DNA of 13,726 bases from JAVVEZ01 sp032250895 (lineage in GTDB: Bacteria; Pseudomonadota; Gammaproteobacteria; Pseudomonadales; Pseudohongiellaceae): NCBI GenBank assembly GCA_032250895.1, contig JAVVEZ010000088.1, forward strand, positions 1 through 13,726, read 5' to 3'. The notes under the pieces are model-generated. The model was not told where the DNA came from. It made no database searches and saw nothing but the letters and a program-made list of their open reading frames with translations. Position 1 is the first letter of the stretch; the number at the start of each line of letters is the position of its first letter. A program made the translations under genes and the position numbers. Positions 1 to 4,584 of this stretch are shown piece by piece.

Positions 1-126
1 AAAGGTAGTGGTAAGCTAAACTTTCATCAAGGTGTCGTTCGCCGACCGCTTACAGTCCAACTGGCAAGGGGTAGCGGCGCGAGTTTCGCCCAAACAACCA
101 GCGGGACATGTAAACAGCCGGTCCGA

Positions 127-450
127 TCAAGGCTTCCGGTAGACCTCCTGTCCGGCGAAATAGCTTGCCTCGATAGCCATGTCGAAGAGTGATTTGTCCG
201 CCGGTTCCGGTATCCTCCTGTCCACGACCACGAAGTCCGCCCACTTGCCGATGCTGATGGACCCAATCTGATCCCCCCATGCAGAGGTTTCGGCCGGGCC
301 AAGTGTATAGGCGTACAGGGCTTCCGCGAAGGTCACGGACTGCTCACTGTGCCAAGGCTCACCGCGATTGAATCCGGAATGGTTGGTGCGATATAAGGCA
401 TCGCCGATCTGCTTGAGAGGGTCCTGATGGACGACGTACAGCAGCTGTTG
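127..450 (-). pseudogene. C-terminal remnant of a YtcJ-like amidohydrolase (amidohydrolase family 3)
   Basis: The minus-strand frame is open from a stop at 451-453 down to a TGA at 127-129, about 107 codons. It reads like the last fifth of a YtcJ-type metal-dependent amidohydrolase: a segment like DPLKQIGDALYRTN, then SVTFAEALYAYTLGPA (the helix before the end of the barrel), then IGSISIGKWADFVVVDRR, the conserved G-x-I-x-x-G-K-x-A-D-F-V-V-x-D strand of the returning beta-sandwich. Family members are usually 500-600 aa and carry the metal ligands N-terminally; all of that is missing, and the frame is closed upstream, so this is a relic and not a gene running off the window. No start with a good ribosome site is seen; a GTG at 334-336 is the only candidate inside. 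I assign the family from motif memory. Nothing recognisable lies in 1-126 or 451-561. Confidence 0.6.
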
Positions 451-561
451 TCAAGCCTAGCAGACGCGATCAACGAGGTCGCTCCCATGCTCAAAGGCCC
501 GCCCCCGGTTTGACTCCTGCAAGCCTGACAAGGCGGGTTCCCCGCGTAGGAGCCGACATCC

Positions 562-606
562 TTGCCTCTTACGCTGCATGCGCATATTATATGCGCATGC
601 AGCGTA
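562..606 (+). promoter_or_regulatory. ccdAB promoter with overlapping 37-bp perfect palindrome (probable autoregulatory operator)
   Basis: A sigma70-type promoter can be read as TTGCCT (562-567), 17 bases, TATTAT (585-590). The -10 box sits at the centre of a perfect inverted repeat covering 570-606: 18-base arms around the single base T588, left arm beginning TACGCTGCATGC. The ribosome site GGAGAAG (608-614) and ccdA follow directly. CcdA-type ribbon-helix-helix antitoxins repress their own operon together with CcdB, so a palindrome that would cover the -10 box is the expected operator. Sequence and spacing are seen directly; the operator role is inferred. Confidence 0.7.
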
Positions 607-619
607 TGGAGAAGCGACC

Positions 620-865
620 ATGAACCATGTATACAACACCCAAGCCCCTAAAAAGCCTACTAATGTCAGTATAAACAGCGATTTACTTGAAAAAGCCCGA
701 GGACTTAACATCAACCTGTCTGCGACACTGGAGCAAGCATTAGCCGAACAATTACGACACGAGCAACGGGCACAATGGCTGCGCGAGAACGCCGACGCCA
801 TCAAAGCCTACAATCAATTTGTTGAATCCAGCGGCACCTTCAGTGACAGTGTAAGGAAGTTCTAA
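620..865 (+). CDS. ccdA: CcdA antitoxin
   Basis: This 81-aa protein matches the chromosomal CcdA family. Its N-terminal half (residues 11-45, with KPTNVSINSDLLEKARGL followed by NINLSATLEQAL) is the ribbon-helix-helix DNA-binding domain. The C-terminal half (about 46-81, with QWLRENADAIKAYNQFVE and a terminal KF) is the flexible tail that wraps around CcdB and removes it from gyrase. It neutralises CcdB in the cytoplasm and represses the operon. The frame is open upstream to an ATG at 578, but that start lies inside the palindrome; the ATG at 620 has GGAGAAG five bases upstream and gives the usual CcdA N-terminus (MNHVYNTQAPKKP). Its TAA overlaps the ccdB ATG by one base, which is typical translational coupling. 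F-plasmid CcdA is 72 aa, so this one is slightly longer. Confidence 0.9.
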   Translation: MNHVYNTQAPKKPTNVSINSDLLEKARGLNINLSATLEQALAEQLRHEQRAQWLRENADAIKAYNQFVESSGTFSDSVRKF

Positions 866-1182
866 TGGCACAGTTTTTCGCATATAAGAACTCTCATCCC
901 GGGACACGAAAACAATACCCCTTCTTGCTGGATATTCAAAGCGACTTGCTGAGCGAGCTGAAAACGACTGTGGTCATACCACTCTCTCCTGCTAAAATAG
1001 CGGCACCGATGGGCCTGACAAGATTAAACCCGTCTTTCACTTTCAATGGCGAAACGTTTATCGCAATAACCCAAGACATTGCCGGGATTGATCGCAGCCA
1101 GCTCCTGGGTCAAACTTATGATCTATCAGCATATCGCTCTGAGATTATTGCCGCAGTCTATTTTATACTCTCTGGTATATAA
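865..1182 (+). CDS. ccdB: CcdB toxin, gyrase poison
   Basis: This 105-aa protein is a CcdB-family toxin, which binds the GyrA dimer and traps gyrase on cleaved DNA. Visible family features are the N-terminal strand MAQFFAYKN, then YPFLLDIQSDLL, VVIPLSPAKIA, FIAITQDIAGI and the C-terminal helix EIIAAVYFILSGI. F-plasmid CcdB is 101 aa and ends in Trp-Gly-Ile, which contacts gyrase; here the end is Ser103-Gly104-Ile105. From memory, other chromosomal CcdB proteins such as that of Vibrio fischeri end in Thr-Gly-Ile, so loss of the Trp does not by itself mean inactivity. The start codon overlaps the ccdA stop (TAATG). The reading frame is intact and full length, so the module looks functional. No terminator directly follows; the next plausible one is at 1496-1536. 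Confidence 0.9.
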   Translation: MAQFFAYKNSHPGTRKQYPFLLDIQSDLLSELKTTVVIPLSPAKIAAPMGLTRLNPSFTFNGETFIAITQDIAGIDRSQLLGQTYDLSAYRSEIIAAVYFILSGI

Positions 1183-1487
1183 CGCTCCTGCTCAGACGCC
1201 TGCCGTGCTCGTCCCGGGGCTTTGCAGAAGCCACGGTTTCGACATCATCTCCATGCTTTCGATGCCTCATCAGCGCTTCACTCTCGTTCGTCTCGGTACA
1301 ACTCACCTGACGGGTCTCGCCCGCCTTTCCCGCCTTTTCCGTCAATGCTCACCACCACGACTCTTGACCGCAGCAGCTTGACGGCAGTTTGACACCTCCT
1401 CCTGAAAGGCGATGCCGAGGGCCTTCCTTCATCTCAAACACAGCATACAGCCTTCAACTTCCTTGTCCACGGTCTGCTTCGTGGCAC
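1183..1487 (-). mobile_element. Possible 5' fragment (domain I) of a group II intron, ORF-less
   Basis: This 300-base stretch has no credible gene. Read on the minus strand it looks like structured RNA of the kind found in domain I of bacterial group II introns: a purine-rich run containing GAGACGAACGAGAGTGAAG (near 1285-1303), CATCGAAAGCATGG (near 1253-1266), GATGTCGAAACC (near 1237-1248) and GGGACGAGCACGGCAGGCG (near 1198-1216). A possible 5' end is GTGCC at 1483-1487, opening a short CCACG/CGTGG stem. If so, the catalytic 3' half and any reverse transcriptase are gone and the fragment stops close to the ccdB stop codon. I identify it only by resemblance, with no alignment. It may instead be another structured repeat. 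The short ORFs on both strands here look spurious. Confidence 0.35.
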
Positions 1488-1495
1488 TCCAATGA

Positions 1496-1536
1496 GATAT
1501 GTCGCGGCTCAGCCGCGCGATATATCCTTATTTTTT
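1496..1536 (+). terminator. Rho-independent terminator between convergent ccdAB and higBA
   Basis: GATATG-TCGCGGC pairs with GCCGCG(C)GA-TATATC across a TCA loop: a 13-bp stem with one bulged C and one G-U pair. On the plus strand it is followed by CTTATTTTTT, so the terminator works in the ccdAB direction. Read from higBA the same stem is followed by CATTGG rather than a U-tract, so it would be a poor terminator for that operon. Confidence 0.7.
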
Positions 1537-1547
1537 ATGTGCCGTCA

Positions 1548-1835
1548 CTATGCAGCCACCAACCTTTTAACCTTAAGTTCCTTTCTATGCTGCTCTGCGT
1601 GCCAAAGCTCAAACTGTGACTGCTGATTGAGCCAGCTTTCCGCAGTGGTATCAAAAGCTATAGAAAGGCGTACAGCCATCTCCGGACTAATCCCGGCACG
1701 GCCATTCAGAATCGCACTCAGCGTTTTACGGCTTACGCCTAGCGCCTCGGCGGCCTCAGTAACAGAAAGATCCAGAGGCTCAAGGCACAGCTCTTTAATG
1801 ATTTCTCCCGGATGTGGGGGGTTATGCATCAACAT
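1548..1835 (-). CDS. higA: HigA antitoxin (XRE/VapI-type helix-turn-helix)
   Basis: This 95-aa protein is a HigA-family antitoxin. It opens with the family signature PPHPGEIIKELCLEPLDLS (residues 6-24), followed by a helix-turn-helix (TEAAEALGVSRKTLSAILNGRAGISPEMAVRL, about 25-56) and the segment DTTAESWLNQQSQFELW. It binds and inhibits HigB and represses the operon. The order is toxin first, antitoxin second, as in classical higBA and the reverse of ccdAB. Nine bases separate the higB stop from this ATG, and the ribosome site GAGGT overlaps the higB stop region, so translation is probably coupled. A second ATG two codons in (1827-1829) is possible. The stop is TAG at 1548-1550. Confidence 0.9.
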   Translation of the reverse strand: MLMHNPPHPGEIIKELCLEPLDLSVTEAAEALGVSRKTLSAILNGRAGISPEMAVRLSIAFDTTAESWLNQQSQFELWHAEQHRKELKVKRLVAA

Positions 1836-1844
1836 GACTTTACC

Positions 1845-2123
1845 TCAATGATAATCTTCGTAATTTACCTGCTCGGCATCCTGGTTTTCAAACAGGAATG
1901 TAATCCGCCAGTTACCACTTACAGTCACCGCCCAGGTCCCGGCGCGGTTGCCTGTCAGTTCATACAGACGAAGGCCGGGCAAATCCATATCTTTAGGAGT
2001 CGTAGCAGCATGAAGACGGCCGAGAATCAGTCGAAGCTTTTTCGCATGGATAACCTGTATCCCAGCAGTACTACCGGTTTTAAAGAATTTTGCTAATCCT
2101 TTGTGCTTAAAGCTCCTTATCAT
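1845..2123 (-). CDS. higB: HigB toxin, RelE-superfamily mRNA interferase
   Basis: This 92-aa protein matches HigB of the RelE/ParE superfamily, toxins that cleave mRNA at the ribosome. Family landmarks are the start MIRSFKHKGLAKFFKTGS, the helix with HAKKLRLILGRLHAA (about 26-40), DLPGLRLYELTG, the core strand TWAVTVSGNWRITFLFE (about 63-79) and the ending VNYEDYH, with Arg73, Tyr88 and His92 in the region where family members have active-site residues. Length is normal and no frame damage is seen. The start MIxSFKHKGL is the conserved N-terminus, so the ATG at 2121-2123 is right even though no ribosome site precedes it. See the promoter entry for the suggestion that the message is leaderless. 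Confidence 0.9.
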   Translation of the reverse strand: MIRSFKHKGLAKFFKTGSTAGIQVIHAKKLRLILGRLHAATTPKDMDLPGLRLYELTGNRAGTWAVTVSGNWRITFLFENQDAEQVNYEDYH

Positions 2124-2159
2124 GACACAAACCGTAACCTATATCGTAACGGGTGTCAA
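2124..2159 (-). promoter_or_regulatory. higBA promoter and operator-like inverted repeat
   Basis: On the minus strand, TTGACA (2154-2159) lies 17 bases from TACGGT (2131-2136), which ends only seven bases before the higB ATG. An imperfect inverted repeat, CCGTAAC (2132-2138), seven bases, GTAACGG (2146-2152), with six of seven pairs, covers the -10 box and spacer. Outer GACAC/GTGTC copies (2124-2128, 2153-2157) add further, off-centre symmetry. HigA proteins bind palindromes over their own promoter, so this is a likely operator. The -35 match is perfect and the -10 is weak. Confidence 0.5.
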
Positions 2160-2432
2160 TGCGAGCAAAAAGCACAGTCGTGACAAGAACACCGGTCACC
2201 CGACGCCCCTCCACACAGATCCCTGCATGAAGTTTTCCTTCACGGGGCTCCTCAGTCGTACTCGCTTCCGCATCAACTGCATTTACCATGACAATATATT
2301 TCATCACAAACATGGACACCCACTATCAGAATCTCCGCTTGGCTTTCGATCCCATCCTGCTTGATCCGGCGTTGGCGCAATGGCGGACTGGCTACTTCAG
2401 CGGGGGTTTATAGGCAACAGACCTGAAGCCAG
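2160..2432. other. Stretch upstream of higB without a recognised gene
   Basis: No gene I can recognise lies here. A minus-strand frame beginning near 2319 (MSMFVMKYIVMVNAVDAEAS...) runs through the higB promoter and ends inside higB; its first residues faintly recall YCII-like small proteins, but the rest does not. A 33-codon plus-strand frame (2312-2413, MDTHYQNLRLAFDPILLDPA...) has no ribosome site and no family I know. Both may be decayed remnants or chance. Confidence 0.4.
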
Positions 2433-2710
2433 AGGTCCGGGCAGTGGGGCAGGAGCTCCGGGGGCTTCTGAGGGCAGGACGCCCGAAGAGAGCCTGGGAG
2501 CCTGCGCCGTAGAAGCCAATCGGCCTGCGACTTCCCCACATTGGGCCATTTTCCCGATCCTCCTCGTTACATAGTCACCACTATGCGCCTCGGACGATCG
2601 AAAAAATGGCCTCAATGTGGAAAACCCTCGGCTCGATCGTTTCTACGGCGCAGGCTCCGAGGGATGAACTTGTAGCGTCCCCCGGAGAGCCTGCGCCGCT
2701 GCCCGGACCT
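2433..2710. repeat. ~280-bp imperfect palindrome formed by two inverted repeat copies
   Basis: Arm A (about 2433-2563, plus) and arm B (about 2594-2710, read on minus) are copies of one element. Both start AGGTCCGGGCAG, continue through a CTCCGGGGG block, share GAGCCTGCGCCGTAGAA, then CCACATTG(A)GGCCATTTT and CGATC. Between them lies a small exact palindrome, CATAGT-CACC-ACTATG (2570-2585), near the symmetry centre. The arms differ by substitutions and small gaps, mostly in their middle third. Frames through both arms give similar peptide strings, but this follows from shared DNA and I do not treat them as genes. The whole could fold into one long hairpin; no transposase is near. Confidence 0.75.
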
Positions 2711-2733
2711 TTCATTGAACCTGCATGACATAA

Positions 2734-2762
2734 GTTGGGCCCCCGCCCGCGCGGGGATGACG
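2734..2762 (-). repeat. REP-like hairpin of the GTCATCCCC family
   Basis: On the minus strand the sequence reads CGTCATCCCCGCGCGGGCGGGGGCCC, cut here to its key parts: GTCATCCCC, then a GC-rich CCCCGC/GCGGGG stem. The same head occurs at 4499 and 8525 in this window. REP-type extragenic palindromes of this form are common between genes in proteobacteria. Confidence 0.55.
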
Positions 2763-2818
2763 TGGGGGACGCAGGATGACGTAGGGTAACGCGGGGAGAA
2801 CGTAGTGGCACGCACGGG
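2756..2818. repeat. Degenerate tandem repeat, three ~19-23 bp units
   Basis: Three successive units can be lined up: GATGACGTGGGGGACGCAG, GATGACGTAGGGTAACGCG and GAGAACGTAGTGGCACGCAC. Each keeps GA(T/G)(G/A)ACGT and a G-rich stretch before ACGC. The first unit overlaps the head of the adjacent REP-like element, so the array may have grown from it. No coding role is seen. Confidence 0.45.
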
Positions 2819-2859
2819 AGGACATGGGGTCGTTCAGGGCTTGGCCCCAAGCAGTGTTC

Positions 2860-3405
2860 TCAGGGCGCTCTGAGCTGGGCGAGAATTTCCGGGCTGTCCC
2901 ATTCATAGGCTCCCAACCAGCTTCGGATGGGCTGCCCCTGCGCGTCATACAATACCGAGCTGGGAACGGCCTGCACGCCGTGGCTGGAAAAATACTGATT
3001 CAGCTTGATGAAATTGCCGGTAAAACCTTGTTCCTCGACAAAGGCACGAATTTCCTCGACCGGTTCATCGGAAGCCAGCAGAAAGACAAAGCCCTCGTCT
3101 TCAAGAATGGCCGCCGCCCGTGCAATGGCCGGAATTTCCCTGATGCACGGCGCACACCAGGTGGCCCAGTAATTCAAAAACACCTTCTTGCCGGCAAAGC
3201 CGGCGATGTCCAGCGGCTTACCCTGCAAATCCTGAAAAGTGGCAGCGCCATCGAGCGCCTTCGGGCTCACCGTCGCTATGCTCACCTGCGCTGCAGAGGC
3301 CCCATCGGCAGCCCCCGACGTGTCATCGGGGTTTTTGGCATTGCATGAGCACAGCGCGACGAGAACCGTCAATACGAAAAACCATTTAGTCTTGCTTGAT
3401 TTCAT
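2860..3405 (-). CDS. TlpA-like thioredoxin-fold lipoprotein
   Basis: This 181-aa protein is a periplasm-facing thioredoxin-like oxidoreductase of the TlpA/ResA type. Residues 1-20 form a lipoprotein signal (KSSKTKWFFVLTVLVALCS); the lipobox is Leu18-Cys19-Ser20-Cys21, with Cys21 as lipid anchor. A linker (22-55) leads to the thioredoxin domain with FLNYWATWCAPCIREIPA holding the redox pair Cys84 and Cys87, and the cis-proline loop QAVPSSVLYD with Pro148. Such proteins reduce periplasmic disulfides, for example in cytochrome c maturation, but no ccm genes are here, so the partner is unknown. The frame stays open upstream to 3600, but those 65 extra residues are basic and low-complexity and would bury the signal peptide; the ATG at 3403-3405 is chosen. 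It is transcribed divergently from the exonuclease gene. Confidence 0.85.
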   Translation of the reverse strand: MKSSKTKWFFVLTVLVALCSCNAKNPDDTSGAADGASAAQVSIATVSPKALDGAATFQDLQGKPLDIAGFAGKKVFLNYWATWCAPCIREIPAIARAAAILEDEGFVFLLASDEPVEEIRAFVEEQGFTGNFIKLNQYFSSHGVQAVPSSVLYDAQGQPIRSWLGAYEWDSPEILAQLRAP

Positions 3406-3444
3406 AAGGCTGTTATCCGCTGTTCCCGATGCTTGTGTCGCTTC

Positions 3445-3473
3445 ATGGTATTTTTCATGTCCCGTCCCGTCAA
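3445..3473 (-). promoter_or_regulatory. Predicted sigma70 promoter of the TlpA-like gene
   Basis: Minus strand: TTGACG (3468-3473), 17 bases, TACCAT (3445-3450). It would give a leader of roughly 30 bases before the ATG at 3405. The -35 differs from consensus at one position, the -10 at two. No strong ribosome site precedes the ATG. Confidence 0.45.
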
Positions 3474-3481
3474 CCACTTCT

Positions 3482-3505
3482 ACTCTTCCCCTGACTCTTC
3501 CCCTG
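3482..3505. repeat. Perfect 12-bp tandem duplication
   Basis: ACTCTTCCCCTG occurs twice head to tail (3482-3493, 3494-3505), in the pyrimidine-rich stretch between the divergent TlpA-like and exonuclease genes and just upstream of the predicted TlpA promoter. It may be a replication-slippage duplication or a paired binding site. Confidence 0.7.
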
Positions 3506-3592
3506 CCCGCTTCTCCAACCCGGGACCAGTCGGCTCTACAGCAGGTTTCCCAAACTATCTTCACCCTCTGCTTTCCGGTAACATAGCGCATC

Positions 3593-4492
3593 ATGCTCAA
3601 ACCCCGCGCCTATCTGATTGATTCCAGTATTTATATTTTCCGGGCCTGGCATACTTACGACGAGCGGATGACCGACAGCCTGGGCCAGCCCAGCAATGCA
3701 GTGCTGGGTTTTTCGGATTTCCTCTACCAGCTGATTCAGCAAAAACAACCCCGCTACCTTGCCTGTGCCTTTGATGCCAGCCAGACCCGCTCCTACCGGC
3801 GCGAACTCTTTCCCGAATACAAGGCCAACCGCCTGCCGGCGCCCGCGGCCCTGAAAAATCAATTTCAGCACTGCCGGGCCTTCTGCCGGGCAGTGGGACT
3901 TGCCGAATTCGGCAGTGATCGTTATGAAGCCGATGACATCATCGGCTCACTGGCCACACGTCTGCGCGCGCAGGGTTTTGCCATCACCGTGGTCAGTGCC
4001 GACAAGGACCTGGCCCAGCTGGTCTGCGGTGAGGAAGACATCTGGTGGGATTTTGCCCGGGGCACCGTACTCAACCCGCGTGGCGTGGAAAAGCAGTTCG
4101 GCGTCCGGCCGGAACAGATCGCCGACATGCTGGCCCTGTCGGGCGACAAGATCGACAACATCCCCGGCATTCCCGGCATCGGCTACAAGACCGCCGCAAA
4201 GCTGTTGCAAAAATATCACTGCATCGAACATTTACTCGAAAACATTGATAAAATTCCGCAGCTGAAATTCCGGGGGGCGGCACGAATGCAGGCTCTGCTG
4301 AATGCTCACCGCGACCTGCTGCCCCGCAACAAGAAACTGACCACGATTGTGACCGATATGGACCTCGATGATGACCAGGATCTGAGTTGGAAGGGCCTCG
4401 ATGCAGAGGCCTTTACCCGGATCGCGGCACAACTGGCCATCAGTGCTGCGGCACAACAACGTTGGCACAACCTGGCCTTGTATCTTGACTGA
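3593..4492 (+). CDS. 5'-3' exonuclease / flap endonuclease (PolA N-terminal-domain type)
   Basis: This 299-aa protein is a stand-alone 5' nuclease of the FEN family, like the N-terminal domain of DNA polymerase I. Metal-binding acidic residues are visible: Asp10 (AYLIDSS), Asp61 (ACAFDAS), Glu112/Asp114/Asp115 (YEADDIIG), Asp137/Asp139 (SADKDL) and Asp185/Asp188 (SGDKIDNIPG). The DNA-binding helix-hairpin-helix follows at PGIPGIGYKTAAKLLQKY (191-208). Basic residues of the arch (YRRELFPEYKANR, 68-80) are present. It should act in the cytoplasm on flaps or 5' ends during replication and repair. E. coli Xni is about 250 aa, so this is closer in length to the PolI 5'-nuclease domain, and I give no symbol. 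No polymerase domain follows. The start ATG has no clear ribosome site. Confidence 0.9.
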   Translation: MLKPRAYLIDSSIYIFRAWHTYDERMTDSLGQPSNAVLGFSDFLYQLIQQKQPRYLACAFDASQTRSYRRELFPEYKANRLPAPAALKNQFQHCRAFCRAVGLAEFGSDRYEADDIIGSLATRLRAQGFAITVVSADKDLAQLVCGEEDIWWDFARGTVLNPRGVEKQFGVRPEQIADMLALSGDKIDNIPGIPGIGYKTAAKLLQKYHCIEHLLENIDKIPQLKFRGAARMQALLNAHRDLLPRNKKLTTIVTDMDLDDDQDLSWKGLDAEAFTRIAAQLAISAAAQQRWHNLALYLD

Positions 4493-4498
4493 ATCCCC

Positions 4499-4564
4499 GT
4501 CATCCCCATGCAGGTGGGGAGCCCGTAAACAAACAGATCGCTTTCCGCCTGCGCGGGAATGGAC
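4499..4564. repeat. Inverted pair of REP-like elements
   Basis: The head GTCATCCCCATGCAGGTGGGG (here 4499-4519, its own short stem CCCC..GGGG) faces an inverted copy, CTTTCCGCCTGCGCGGGAATGGAC (4541-4564), whose reverse begins GTCCATTCCCGCGC. The two face each other across about 20 bases, as in a BIME/REPIN unit. It fills the gap between the exonuclease stop and the Bcr/CflA gene and may limit read-through or stabilise the upstream message. Confidence 0.6.
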
Positions 4565-4584
4565 AAACACCCAGAGAGACCCAG

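Noticed and set aside
578..619. Upstream ATG (578) for ccdA
   Set aside because: It lies inside the palindromic operator, has no ribosome site and adds residues not typical of CcdA; the ATG at 620 is well supported.
1..2860. Integron cassette array
   Set aside because: Multiple toxin-antitoxin genes suggested it, but I could not find convincing attC core sites and the operons are in opposite orientations with no integrase.
2380..2948. Several overlapping frames sharing peptide strings such as GPGSGAG and SLGACAVE
   Set aside because: They arise from the two inverted copies of one non-coding repeat; no ribosome sites, and the similarity is explained at the DNA level.
3406..3600. N-terminal extension of the TlpA-like protein to 3600
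   Set aside because: The added residues are basic and low-complexity, the extension would overlap the start of the exonuclease gene, and the lipoprotein signal with its lipobox begins at the ATG at 3405.
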